DNA from: Acidimicrobiia bacterium
Lineage (GTDB): Bacteria > Actinomycetota > Acidimicrobiia > Acidimicrobiales > Bin134
NCBI GenBank assembly: GCA_022822265.1
Contig: JAJECA010000027.1
Coordinates: 1-64,000 of the forward strand
Length of the DNA: 64,000 bases
Direction: 5' to 3'
In this document: one piece after another, positions 24,779-33,756 of the stretch
Layout: each line of letters begins with the position of its first letter
How positions within the stretch are numbered: position 1 is the first letter of the stretch
Notes under the pieces: generated by a model
What the model was told of the DNA's origin: nothing
The model's database searches: none
What the model saw: the letters and a program-made list of their open reading frames with translations, nothing else
Program-made: the position numbers and the translations under genes

Positions 24779-26155
24779 TCAGGCGGTGCGGGCCATGTTG
24801 GCGAAGCGGGTGTAGTGCTGCTGGAAGGCCAGGCGGGTCTTGCCGGTGGGGCCGTTGCGGTGTTTGGCCAACAGCACCTCGGCGGTGCCGGTGTCGGCCG
24901 TCTCGGGGTTGTAGAGCTCGTCGCGGTACAGAAAGATCACCAGGTCGGCGTCTTGTTCGATGGAGCCCGACTCGCGCAGGTCGGCCAGGATGGGCCGCTT
25001 GTCTTGGCGCTGCTCCAGGTTGCGGGAGAGCTGCGACAGCGCCACCACCGGGCATTGCAGCTCGCGGGCCAGGATCTTGAGCCCCCGGCTGATCTCGGAG
25101 ACCTCCACTTGGCGGTTCTCGGCGGTGTTGCGCCCGGTCATCAACTGGAGGTAGTCCACCACCACCATGCCCAGATCGCCCACCTGGCTGCGCAGCCGGC
25201 GGGACTTGCCCCTGATCTCCATGATGGTCACCCCCGGGTTGTCGTCCACCCAGATGGGGGCCTCCGACAGCCGCCCGATGGCCGTTGAGAGATCGGACCA
25301 GTCTTGGTCGGTGAGCTTGCCGGTGCGCACCCTAGAGGCGTCTACCCGGGCCTCTGAGCACAGAATCCGCTGGCTGATCTCGAGCTGGCTCATCTCCAAA
25401 GAGAACACCAGCACCGGCTTGCTGGCCCGCATGGCGGCGTGGGCGGCCATGCCCAGCGCGAAGCTGGTCTTGCCCACCGACGGGCGGGCGCCCACCACCA
25501 CCAGGGTGTTGGGCTGAAGGCCGCTGGTGATCTCGTCGAGGTCGTTGTAGCCGGTGGGGGTGCCGGTGACGATCTCGCCCTGGTCGTAGAGCTTCTCGAT
25601 GCGCTCCAAGTTGGCCGGCAACAGCTCGGAGATGCGGGCGGTGGAGTCGCCCATGCGGTCGGCGGCCAGCCGGTAAACCATGGCCTCGGCCGAGTCCACC
25701 GTTTTGACCACGTCGTCGCCGCCGTCGTAGCCCAGCTCGGAGATCTCCCCGCCGATCTCGATCAGCTTTCTGAGCGTGGCGGCCTCGTGGACGATGTTGG
25801 CGTACTTGGCCGCGTTGGCCGACGCCGGTGTGCCGGTTTGGAGCTTCACCAAAGCGGCGTTGCCCCCCACCTTGTCGGCCAGGCCGCGGTTGTTCAGCTC
25901 GGCGGCCACCGTCACCGCGTCGGCCGGCTCGCCCTGGGCGTACAGCGAGCACACCGCCTCGTACACATGGGCGTGGGCCGGGCGGTAGAAGTGCTCGGGC
26001 TTGATCAGATTCACCGCATCGGCGATGGCGTCGCGGCTCAACAGCATGGCGCCGAGCAGCGCCTCCTCGGCGTCGAGGTCGTGGGGCGGGACCCGCCCCA
26101 GGCGCCCCGGCGGCGGGGAACCGCTGCTGTCGGAATAGTCGAATGGATCGCTCAC
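24779..26155 (-). CDS. dnaB: replicative DNA helicase DnaB
   Basis: 458 residues from GTG 26155. The N-terminal DnaB domain (about 22-125, PPHDLDAEEALLGAML) is followed by a linker and a RecA-like ATPase: Walker A GARPSVGKT (222-230), VFSLEMS, Walker B-type MVVVDYLQLM, and SQLSRNLEQR with DLRESGSIEQDAD. The length is normal and no intein is present. It encodes the hexameric helicase that unwinds DNA at the replication fork. It follows rplI on the same strand after 157 nt, a common bacterial arrangement. Confidence 0.96.
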   Translation of the reverse strand: MSDPFDYSDSSGSPPPGRLGRVPPHDLDAEEALLGAMLLSRDAIADAVNLIKPEHFYRPAHAHVYEAVCSLYAQGEPADAVTVAAELNNRGLADKVGGNAALVKLQTGTPASANAAKYANIVHEAATLRKLIEIGGEISELGYDGGDDVVKTVDSAEAMVYRLAADRMGDSTARISELLPANLERIEKLYDQGEIVTGTPTGYNDLDEITSGLQPNTLVVVGARPSVGKTSFALGMAAHAAMRASKPVLVFSLEMSQLEISQRILCSEARVDASRVRTGKLTDQDWSDLSTAIGRLSEAPIWVDDNPGVTIMEIRGKSRRLRSQVGDLGMVVVDYLQLMTGRNTAENRQVEVSEISRGLKILARELQCPVVALSQLSRNLEQRQDKRPILADLRESGSIEQDADLVIFLYRDELYNPETADTGTAEVLLAKHRNGPTGKTRLAFQQHYTRFANMARTA

Positions 26156-26312
26156 AGACTGCCCCTATTGTCCAGGTGGCAGTGACAATTGCTCTGCCCG
26201 ACCGCATTCCACGGTTGCTTACTGTGGCAGCCGCGCGCGGTTTATCGCTAGGGGAAAGCCTCTGGATTTAGGTGGATATCCTGGGGATTTGCGGCCATCG
26301 GCCTCTCCAGGG

Positions 26313-26759
26313 CTATTCGGCGGCCACTACCTCGACGGTGATGGGAAACTCCACGTCGGGATGGGGCTTGGCGGTGACCGTGTGGCTGCCCAGCTCCTTG
26401 ATCCCCTCGGAGTCGATGGCCTTGCGCTCCAGCATGATGTTGGCCTGCTCGGCCACCGCCCGAACGATGTCGGCGGTGGTTACCGAGCCGAACAGCTTGC
26501 CCTCGCCTCCGGCTCTAGCCGCGATGTGGATGGGGGTGGACACCAGCCGGGAGGCCATCTCCTGGGCCTCGGCCAGCTCTTTGGCGTCTTTCAGCTCGCG
26601 GGCCTGGCGCATGCGCTTGGCCTGGCGCTCGGCCCCCGGTGACGACTTGAAGGCCTTGCCGGCCGGGATCAAGAAGTTGCGGGCGTAGCCGTCGGCCACG
26701 TCCACCACATCGCCCTTTTTGCCCAGGGCATCGACGTTGTCGCGCAGCACCACCTTCAT
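26313..26759 (-). CDS. rplI: 50S ribosomal protein bL9
   Basis: 148 residues, the usual length. The N-terminal rRNA-binding part ([33 protein letters not shown]) and the long connecting helix rich in Lys/Glu/Ala are clear. The C-terminal domain has [11 protein letters not shown]. The ATG overlaps the rpsR stop by four nt, so translation is likely coupled. Last of the rpsF-ssb-rpsR-rplI group. Confidence 0.96.
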   Translation of the reverse strand: MKVVLRDNVDALGKKGDVVDVADGYARNFLIPAGKAFKSSPGAERQAKRMRQARELKDAKELAEAQEMASRLVSTPIHIAARAGGEGKLFGSVTTADIVRAVAEQANIMLERKAIDSEGIKELGSHTVTAKPHPDVEFPITVEVVAAE

Positions 26760-27364
26760 GACGCCGGCTCCTCGTCGCCAGCCTCCTCAGCGGGAGCATC
26801 GTCTGCGGCCGGCTCCTCGGCCGCCGGCTCCTCGGCCACTGGCTCTTCAGCCACCGGCTCGGGGGCCGCGGCCTCTTCGTCCGCCTCCTCAGCGGGGCCG
26901 GCATCGGCCGCTTCAGCCTCCATTGGGGCGGCGGCCTCCTCGGCGGGCATCTCGGCCAGTGGGCCATCGAAAGTGGCCTCGGCGCCTTCCAGATCGTCGG
27001 GGTCCATCTCCCCGGGCGGGCGCATGCCCGGCGGCGGGGCCGACGGCTGGGGCACCGGCCCGTCGAAGCGGCTGTCGTCTCGCATCCGCCCCGCGCTGCG
27101 CTGGGTGGTGATCCGGTTGTTGTAGGGCAAAAGCGCCATCTCGCGGGCGTTCTTGATGGCCCGGGCGATCTCCTTTTGCTGCTGCTGGTTGTTGCCGGTC
27201 ACCTGGCGGGCCCTGATCTTGGCCCGGTCGGACATGAACCGCCGCAGCAGGTTGATGTCTTTCCAGTCGACATAGCCGATGCCCTCCTGGGTGAGGACGC
27301 TGACCTTCTTCTTGCGCCGCCGGCTGATGTCCTTGGCCTTCGGCTTCTTGGGTCCCTTGGCCAT
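26756..27364 (-). CDS. rpsR: 30S ribosomal protein bS18 with a long acidic Ala/Glu/Pro tail
   Basis: 202 residues, against about 75-85 in most bacteria. Residues about 12-84 are standard bS18 ([46 protein letters not shown]). It is a cysteine-free type, so it does not bind zinc there. The following 115 residues are low-complexity and strongly acidic, with repeated AEEP units near the end and a Pro-rich linker ([12 protein letters not shown]). The start codon overlaps the ssb stop by one nt, and the 3' end overlaps rplI by four nt. The extension is in frame and ends normally, so it is not a fusion by frameshift. Confidence 0.93.
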   Translation of the reverse strand: MAKGPKKPKAKDISRRRKKKVSVLTQEGIGYVDWKDINLLRRFMSDRAKIRARQVTGNNQQQQKEIARAIKNAREMALLPYNNRITTQRSAGRMRDDSRFDGPVPQPSAPPPGMRPPGEMDPDDLEGAEATFDGPLAEMPAEEAAAPMEAEAADAGPAEEADEEAAAPEPVAEEPVAEEPAAEEPAADDAPAEEAGDEEPAS

Positions 27365-27849
27365 TAGAACGGCTCCTCATCGGGCACGTAGTCGGGGGTC
27401 TGGCTGCGCTGCTGGCGCCCGCCTCCGCCGCCCTGGTAGCCGCCTCCGCCGCCCTGGTTGCGGCCTCCGCCACCACCGCCGTCGCGGCGCTCGTTGCGGA
27501 TCACCTCGACGGTGGCCCACCGCAGGCTGGGCGACACCTCGTCGGCGATGATCTCCACCTTGGAGCGGCGCTCGCCGTCCTGGGTCTCCCACGACCGCTG
27601 CTCCATCCGGCCGCTCACCACCACCCGAGTGCCCTTCGTAAGGCTCTCGCTCACGTTCTCGGCCAAGGTGTTCCAGCAGGTCACGTCGAAGAACGACACC
27701 TGCTCCTCGGTCTCGTTGGTCTGGCGGTTCTGCCAGCGGCGGTTCCAGGCCAGCCCGAAGGTGGCCACCGCGCTGCCGCCGGCGGTGAATCGAAGCTCCG
27801 GGTCCCGGGTCATGTTCCCGGTAACGGTCACCGTGTTGTCGAATGCCAT
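27364..27849 (-). CDS. ssb: single-stranded DNA-binding protein
   Basis: 161 residues from ATG 27849, with GGAG upstream. The N-terminal OB fold (about 1-110) has [20 protein letters not shown], the aromatic NRRWQN region and [15 protein letters not shown] Gly-rich flexible linker follows, and the tip is acidic (PDEEPF), the usual docking site for partner proteins. It protects single-stranded DNA in replication and repair. It lies between rpsF and rpsR as in many bacteria. Confidence 0.96.
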   Translation of the reverse strand: MAFDNTVTVTGNMTRDPELRFTAGGSAVATFGLAWNRRWQNRQTNETEEQVSFFDVTCWNTLAENVSESLTKGTRVVVSGRMEQRSWETQDGERRSKVEIIADEVSPSLRWATVEVIRNERRDGGGGGGRNQGGGGGYQGGGGGRQQRSQTPDYVPDEEPF

Positions 27850-27865
27850 CTCTGTGTCTCCTTGG

Positions 27866-28210
27866 TTACCCGGCCGCAGCCAGGGGGGTGCCGTCGCCCA
27901 GAAGGCCGCGTCGGGCGGCCTCGTGGTCGGGCAGACGGATCAGCTTGTGGCGGACCACCTCGTCCGCAAGTTGGAGGAGACGTTCCAATGAGCCCATCTC
28001 GCGCGTCTCGGTCACGAATTCGAGAACCAGGTAATAGCCCTCGGATTGATGGTTGATCTCGTAGGCGAAGCGGCGCTTGCCCCACCGGTCTTCGGCCTTT
28101 ATCTCGCCGCCGCCTGCCGACACGTTGTCGGAAACCTGGGCGATGCAGGCGTCCACGTTCGATTCCTCGACGCCCGCGTCCAAAATGATCATCAACTCGT
28201 ATGCCCGCAT
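27866..28210 (-). CDS. rpsF: 30S ribosomal protein bS6
   Basis: 114 residues from ATG 28210, chosen over an upstream ATG (28240) because GGAGGTGAG lies about 8 nt before it and the protein begins MRAYELMIILDAGVEE as in the family. Further signatures are WGKRRFAYEINHQSEGYY and a ferredoxin-like fold pattern. It binds 16S rRNA with bS18. First gene of the rpsF-ssb-rpsR-rplI operon, 16 nt before ssb. Confidence 0.95.
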   Translation of the reverse strand: MRAYELMIILDAGVEESNVDACIAQVSDNVSAGGGEIKAEDRWGKRRFAYEINHQSEGYYLVLEFVTETREMGSLERLLQLADEVVRHKLIRLPDHEAARRGLLGDGTPLAAAG

Positions 28211-28289
28211 GGCGAGCTCACCTCCCTGTGGACCCGGCACCAGCCGGGGCCCCGAATGCCGGGGCAGGGCCTGTATTTCAGGCAGAACT

Positions 28290-29144
28290 CTATCCGACGT
28301 GGCCGTAAAGGCCCAACGCCATCTCCTCGTCGGGGTTCATCTCATAGCACTCGTCTAAGGCGGGGAATGCGCCGGAGCGCACGTCGGCCGCAAACCGGGC
28401 CAGGGCGTTCACGCCGTCGGCGTGCAGGGTGGCGTAGCGGCGCACGAACCGGGGGAGCATCCTGGTCTCGAGGCCCAAAACGTCGTGGAACACCAGCACC
28501 TGGCCGTCGCAGCCGCCGCCCGCGCCGATGCCGATGGTGGGCACGTCTACCGCGTCGGTGATCATCTGGCCCACCGCGGCGGGCATCCCCTCCAACACGA
28601 TGGCGAAGCACCCGGCGTGGGCCAGCGCCTTGGCGTCGGACACCAGGCCCAGCGCCGCCTCGCTGCTGCGCCCCTGCACCCGGTAGCCGCCCTGGGCCAG
28701 CATCGACTGGGGGGTGAGGCCGAGGTGGCCCATCACCGGCACCTGGGCGCTCACGATGGCCTCGATCATGGGCACCCGCTCGGCGCCGCCCTCGAGCTTC
28801 ACCGCCTGGGCGCCGGCCCGCACCAGAGTGGCGGCGTTGGTCACCGTGTCGGCGGTGGTCACGTGGTAGCTCATCCACGGCATGTCGGCCACCACCATCG
28901 CCTTGGGGCGGGTGCGGGCCACCGCCGCGGTGTGGTGGGCCATCTCCTGCACGGTCACGCTCATGGTGTCGTCGTGGCCCAGCACCACCATGGCCACCGA
29001 GTCGCCCACCAAGATGAGGTCGGCCCCGGCCTCGTCGGCCATGCGGGCGCTGGGCGCGTCGTAGGCGGTGAGCATTACGAGCGGGTCGTCGCCATCGCTG
29101 CGCTTGCGATGGCTGATAGCCGGAGCAGTGAGCTTTGAGCCCAT
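28290..29144 (-). CDS. panB: 3-methyl-2-oxobutanoate hydroxymethyltransferase
   Basis: 284 residues from ATG 29144, with AAGGGG upstream. It has the family motifs: MLTAYDAPSARMADEAGAD, LVGDSVAMVVLGHDDT, ADMPWMSY, VKLEGG, VMGHLGLTPQS and GIGAGGGCDGQVLVFHD. It transfers a hydroxymethyl group from methylene-THF to 3-methyl-2-oxobutanoate to make ketopantoate, the first step of pantothenate and CoA synthesis. It forms a TIM-barrel with Mg2+ bound by the two Asp in these motifs. Divergent from the amidase gene. No panC or panD is in the window. Confidence 0.95.
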   Translation of the reverse strand: MGSKLTAPAISHRKRSDGDDPLVMLTAYDAPSARMADEAGADLILVGDSVAMVVLGHDDTMSVTVQEMAHHTAAVARTRPKAMVVADMPWMSYHVTTADTVTNAATLVRAGAQAVKLEGGAERVPMIEAIVSAQVPVMGHLGLTPQSMLAQGGYRVQGRSSEAALGLVSDAKALAHAGCFAIVLEGMPAAVGQMITDAVDVPTIGIGAGGGCDGQVLVFHDVLGLETRMLPRFVRRYATLHADGVNALARFAADVRSGAFPALDECYEMNPDEEMALGLYGHVG

Positions 29145-29273
29145 GATTGTTCCCCTTTCCCGTCCAGCGCACTTGGCTGCCGGCGGTCGCCCTCTACCTT
29201 AGCCCACCGCCTTGTGACCGGTGCCAACCCCTCGCCTGCATTCGGCGGCCAATCGACCGCTAGCGTCGGGTGC

Positions 29274-30668
29274 ATGGACGATTTGTTGGACCGAACTGAT
29301 GCGGTGGGGCTGGCCGATGCCATTAGGGCCGGCGAGGTGTCGGAGGCCGAGGTGCTGGAGGCCACCATGGCCCGCATCGACGAGCGCAACCCCGAGCTGA
29401 ACGCCATCACCACGATGGTGGAGCCCGAGCCGGCCGCCGACGGGCGGCTGCGGGGGGTGCCGTTCGCCATCAAAGATCTGCACTTCGCCATGCGGGGCAC
29501 CGTTACCACCCACGGGTCGCGGTACTTTGCCGACGCCCCCATAGACGACCACGACGCCGAGGTGGTGAGCCGCTACCGGGCCGCGGGGATGGTGCTTTTG
29601 GGCCGCACCAGCTCGCCCGAGCTCGGCTTGTCCACCACCACCGAGCCGGCCCTGTTCGGGCCGTGCGCCAACCCGCTGGACGTTGGCCGCAGCGCGGGCG
29701 GCTCCAGCGGCGGGGCGGCCTCTGCGGTGGCCTCGGGGATGCTGACCGTGGCCCATGCCTCCGACGGGGGCGGCTCCATCCGCATCCCGTCGTCGGCCTG
29801 CGGGCTGTTCGGGCTCAAGCCCAGCCGGGGGCGGGTGAGCTTCGGCCCCGACGCCGGGGAGGGCTGGAGCGGCTACTCCACCACCCATGTGGTGTCTCGC
29901 ACGGTGCGCGACAGCGCCGTGCTGTTGGACCTGACCTCCGGCCTGGCCCCCGGCGACCCCTATGTGGCCCCTACGCCCGACGGGACATTCGAGGCGGCCA
30001 TCGCCACCCCGCCGCCCTCGCTTCGGATCGCGGTGTGGGACGGCTCGGCCGACGGGATCGAGCTCGACTCCACCGCCAGGGGGGCGCTGGACGCCGCGGT
30101 GGCGCTGTGCGAGGAGCTGGGCCACCGCCTGGAGGAGGCCGACCTGCCGGTGCGCCGGGGGATGGGCGGACCCCAGGGTGTGATCACCTCCTCACACACC
30201 GCCGCTTTGGTGGCCCGGCGCGAGGCCGCTTGCGGGCGGCCCTCCGGCGACGAGCTGGAGCCGGTGGCCGCCTCCCTGGCCGCCCAGGGCGCTGCGTTGA
30301 CCGGCCCCGACTATGCCCAGGCCATTCTCGACAGCCATCTGATGGGACGGACCATGGGCCGCTACCACGCCTCGGGGATCGATCTGGTGCTCACCCCCAC
30401 GCTGGCCCGGGTGCCGCCGCCGCTGGGCGAGCTGGTGGCCACTGCCGACAATGTGGCCGAGTGGGGCGCCCGTCAGGGGGCCTACAGCCCGTTTTGCGCC
30501 ATGGCCAACGCCACTGGCCAGCCGGCCATGTCGGTGCCGCTTCACTGGGACGACCAGGGCCTCACCGTGGGCAGCCACTTCATCGCCCCCTACGGGGCCG
30601 AGGCCCTTTTGTTGAAGCTGGCCGCCCAGATAGAGCAGGCCCGGCCCTTCTGGCCCCAGCCCCGGTAG
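29274..30668 (+). CDS. amidase (amidase signature family)
   Basis: 464 residues from ATG 29274. An in-frame ATG at 29214 adds 20 residues unlike the family start. The amidase signature triad is present: Lys67 in PFAIKDL, cis-Ser144 in GGSSGG and nucleophile Ser168 in DGGGSIRIPSS. The C-terminal part has GIDLVLTPTLARVPP and ATGQPAMSVPL. It hydrolyses a carboxamide, but the substrate cannot be told. No gatC or gatB is near, so a GatA role is unlikely. Probably cytosolic, since no signal peptide was seen. Confidence 0.88.
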   Translation: MDDLLDRTDAVGLADAIRAGEVSEAEVLEATMARIDERNPELNAITTMVEPEPAADGRLRGVPFAIKDLHFAMRGTVTTHGSRYFADAPIDDHDAEVVSRYRAAGMVLLGRTSSPELGLSTTTEPALFGPCANPLDVGRSAGGSSGGAASAVASGMLTVAHASDGGGSIRIPSSACGLFGLKPSRGRVSFGPDAGEGWSGYSTTHVVSRTVRDSAVLLDLTSGLAPGDPYVAPTPDGTFEAAIATPPPSLRIAVWDGSADGIELDSTARGALDAAVALCEELGHRLEEADLPVRRGMGGPQGVITSSHTAALVARREAACGRPSGDELEPVAASLAAQGAALTGPDYAQAILDSHLMGRTMGRYHASGIDLVLTPTLARVPPPLGELVATADNVAEWGARQGAYSPFCAMANATGQPAMSVPLHWDDQGLTVGSHFIAPYGAEALLLKLAAQIEQARPFWPQPR

Positions 30669-30722
30669 CCGCAGCGATCCGGCGGCGGGCAGCCGACCTT
30701 CGATCGGCCGATCAGCGAACGG

Positions 30723-31118
30723 TCAGCGGGATTGCAGCACGTAGCTCCGCAGGAGGTGGTTCCAGTTGCAGTCGGGGCACACCTCCACCTCGTAACAGGT
30801 GAAGCGGCCTTTGCGCCGGGCCAGCTTGGCGATCTCCGCCGCGTAGCTGATGCAGCGCCCGAACGGCGGCAGCCGGGGCCCGAACACGTATGACACCAGC
30901 GCCAGCCCGTCGCCGTGGCACACCGGGCACGGCTCGCCTGCGGGGGTGCCCACCTCCCGGCCGGCCCGCACCAGCTCCGGGTGGGCGTCGCACACCTGAT
31001 CGGCCATCCGGGTGCCGCTCTTCAGCCGGTGCAGCACATGGGCCCGCACCAGCCGATAGTCCACCGTGGAGGCGGGCTCGGGTTGGACCCCTACTGCTGC
31101 GGCCATCGGGTCGGCCAT
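30723..31118 (-). CDS. DUF5318 family protein (zinc-ribbon-like)
   Basis: 131 residues from ATG 31118. An upstream reading to 31235 lacks family features. It begins VDYRLVRAHVLHRLKSGTRM and has two CxxC pairs, PCPVCHGDG (about 62-70) and EVCPDCNWNHL (about 111-121), which could bind one zinc. LVSYVFGPRLPPFG and the terminal LLRSYVL are typical of DUF5318, a conserved actinobacterial family of unknown function. This supports an actinobacterial host. Divergent from the CoA-transferase gene. Confidence 0.85.
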   Translation of the reverse strand: MADPMAAAVGVQPEPASTVDYRLVRAHVLHRLKSGTRMADQVCDAHPELVRAGREVGTPAGEPCPVCHGDGLALVSYVFGPRLPPFGRCISYAAEIAKLARRKGRFTCYEVEVCPDCNWNHLLRSYVLQSR

Positions 31119-31258
31119 GGCGACAGAGTAGTCACATCTGTCAAGCCGGCGGTCGCTCAAAGGGCCGACACTGCGCCGCAGCTTTCCGCTAAAATCCGGC
31201 GGCTTTGCTCTTGCGACCAAAGGGCCATTTGTCACCGTCGGCTACTACCCTGACCTCC

Positions 31259-33682
31259 ATGAGCGGAGCACTCGACGGCATACGGGTCCTCGATCTGACC
31301 ACCCGGATGGCTGAGGCGGCGGGCAAGGCGATGGCCGACCTCGGCGCGGAGGTGATCAAGGTGGAGCCGGTGCTGGGCTGCGACGCCCGCACCACCCCGC
31401 CGTTCGCCGCCGACGGCCGCTCCTTGTTCTGGGAGGCGTGGGGGTTGGGCAAGCACAGCGTGGTGTGCGATGTGGAGCTGCCCGGCGCCCTCGACCAGTT
31501 CCGGGCGCTGGTGGCCAGCGCCGATGTGCTGTTGGAGTCGTTCGCCCCCGGCCACATGGCCGGCCTGGGCCTCGGCCCCGACGATCTGGCCGCCATCAAC
31601 CCCAAGCTGGTGTACGTGTCGGTGACCCCGTTCGGCGCCAACACCCCCGACGCCGAGGTTCCCATGACCGACCTCACCATGTCGGCTGCCGGGGGGCTGT
31701 TGGGCATGCAGGGCGACCACGACCGGGTTCCCACCCCGGTGGGCTACCCCGAGACGTCGTTTCTGGGGGCGATGCAGGCCGCGGCCGACGCCATCATGGC
31801 GCTGTGCGAGCGCGACCGCAGCGGGCTGGGCCAGCACCTGGACAGCTCCGTCCAGGCGGCGGTGATGTGGTCGCTGATGTCGATCACCAGCTACGCCGCA
31901 CTGGGACAGGACTTCCCCGGCCGGGGCGACGACCGGGCCGATATGACCCACCCCGAGATCGTGCCCGGGCTGCGGATGCCGTTCATCGAGCCCTGCGCCG
32001 ACGGGTACGTGGGCATGACCCTGGTGCTGGGCGACCAGGGCAACCGGGGGATGAAGTCGCTCATGGCCTGGGTGATCGAGGAGGGCGCCCTCGACGACGA
32101 CCTGGCCGAGGTGGACTGGGAGCGCTACTTGGAGCTGTTGGGCGACGGGAGCCTGGCGCCGGCCGACGCCGAGCGGGCACTCGATCAGATGCTGGCCTTC
32201 ATCGCCACCAAGACCCAGGCCGAGATCCAGGAGCAGGCGGTGGCCGGCAAGATGCTAGTGGCCCCCTGCTACACCGCCGCCCACCTGGCCGCCGATCCCC
32301 AGCTGGCCGCCCGGGACTTCTGGGTAGAGGTAGGCGGTGCCGTGCACGCCGGCCCGTTCGCCCGCCTGTCGGCCACGCCCATCTCCTACCGCCACCCCGC
32401 CCCCGCCCTGGGCCAGCACCAGCAGCTGGTGGACGATCTGGCGCTGGTCCCCGCGGCTGAGGCCCCCAGCAAGGTGTGGGCCGAGCCCCGGGGCGCGCTG
32501 TTCGAGGGGCTGAAGGTGGCCGATTTGTCGTGGATCGCCGCGGGGCCGCTCATCGCCAAAGACCTGGCCAACCTGGGGGCCACCGTGATCCGGGTGGAGA
32601 CCGAGGCCCGCCTCGACACCCTGCGCTGGATCCCCCCGCACCTGCCCCACGCCTCGCCCATGAGCGCCGGGCACCCCATGGCCAACATGAACCAGTCGAA
32701 GCTCGGCCTGGGGCTCAACTTCACCGTTCCCGAGGCCGCCGCGGTGATTAACCGGATGATCGAGTGGGCCGACGTGGTGGTGGAGAACTACACCCCCGGC
32801 ACCGCGCATCGGCTGGGCTTCGGCTATGAGCATGTGCGGGCCCTCAACCCCGGTGCGGTGATGCTGTCGAGCTGCATGCGGGGCCAGACCGGCCCCGAGG
32901 CCCGCCACACCGGATTCGGCCTGCACGGGGCCTGCCTGGGGGGATTCACCGCCATCACCGGCTGGCCCGATCGGCCGCCCAATCCGCCCTGGGGGGCCTA
33001 CACCGATTTCATCTCCCCCCGCTATGCGCTGTCGGCGCTCGGCGCGGCCCTGCACCACCGCAACCGCACCGGCCAGGGCCAGTACATCGACCTGTCGCAG
33101 ATAGAGGCCTCCATCCACTTTCTGGCGCCGCTGGTGCTGGAGTACCGCGACAGCGGCCGGGTGCGCACTCCGCCCGGCACCGACTGTGAGCGGGCCGCGC
33201 CCCACGGCGTGTTCCGCACCACCGGCACCGAGCGCTTCTGTGCCGTGGCGGTGGAGACCGACGAGCAGTGGGAGGCGCTGCGCTCGGTGGTGCCGAACCT
33301 GGCCACGGTGGACGACCGCTGGAGCGAGCTCGGGATCGCCAACGCCGAGGAGCTGCTGATCGGCTGGTTCGCCGAGCGAGAGGGCTTCGAGGCCGCCCAG
33401 GAGCTGCGGGACCACGGCGTGCCCGCCTATGCAGTCCTGCGGGCCAGCGACTTCTACGCCGATCCCAACCTGGTGGCCCGGGAGTTCTTCATCGAGCTCG
33501 ACCACGGCGCAATCGGCAAGATGACCTTCGACGGCCCCGTCACCCTGTTCTCCGCCACCCCCGCCCGCCCCTGGCGCGCCGGCCCCATGGTGGGAGAGCA
33601 CACCCAGCAGGTGATGTCGGAGGTCCTCGGATTCTCCGACGAAGAGATAACCGCCCTAGCCGCCACCGGCGCGCTCACCTAG
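31259..33682 (+). CDS. fused double-domain CaiB/BaiF (family III) CoA-transferase
   Basis: 807 residues from ATG 31259, about twice the usual 400. Residues 1-400 and 420-807 are both CaiB-like: GALDGIRVLDLTT, ADLGAEVIKVEPV and SFAPGHMAGLGLG in the first, and EGLKVADLSWIAAG, LANLGATVIRVET and NYTPGTAHRLGFGYEHVR in the second. Such enzymes move CoA between carboxylic acids. In the second half, YTDFIS places an Asp where family III enzymes have their catalytic Asp. The matching spot in the first half reads YPETS. One half may therefore be non-catalytic. It starts a run of likely catabolic genes on the plus strand. Confidence 0.87.
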   Translation: MSGALDGIRVLDLTTRMAEAAGKAMADLGAEVIKVEPVLGCDARTTPPFAADGRSLFWEAWGLGKHSVVCDVELPGALDQFRALVASADVLLESFAPGHMAGLGLGPDDLAAINPKLVYVSVTPFGANTPDAEVPMTDLTMSAAGGLLGMQGDHDRVPTPVGYPETSFLGAMQAAADAIMALCERDRSGLGQHLDSSVQAAVMWSLMSITSYAALGQDFPGRGDDRADMTHPEIVPGLRMPFIEPCADGYVGMTLVLGDQGNRGMKSLMAWVIEEGALDDDLAEVDWERYLELLGDGSLAPADAERALDQMLAFIATKTQAEIQEQAVAGKMLVAPCYTAAHLAADPQLAARDFWVEVGGAVHAGPFARLSATPISYRHPAPALGQHQQLVDDLALVPAAEAPSKVWAEPRGALFEGLKVADLSWIAAGPLIAKDLANLGATVIRVETEARLDTLRWIPPHLPHASPMSAGHPMANMNQSKLGLGLNFTVPEAAAVINRMIEWADVVVENYTPGTAHRLGFGYEHVRALNPGAVMLSSCMRGQTGPEARHTGFGLHGACLGGFTAITGWPDRPPNPPWGAYTDFISPRYALSALGAALHHRNRTGQGQYIDLSQIEASIHFLAPLVLEYRDSGRVRTPPGTDCERAAPHGVFRTTGTERFCAVAVETDEQWEALRSVVPNLATVDDRWSELGIANAEELLIGWFAEREGFEAAQELRDHGVPAYAVLRASDFYADPNLVAREFFIELDHGAIGKMTFDGPVTLFSATPARPWRAGPMVGEHTQQVMSEVLGFSDEEITALAATGALT

Positions 33683-33756
33683 CCGGCTCCGACCTTGCCG
33701 GCCCCGACCTTGCCGACATTGCCCAGACGACGCCCACCGACCCGAGGAGGCCTTCA

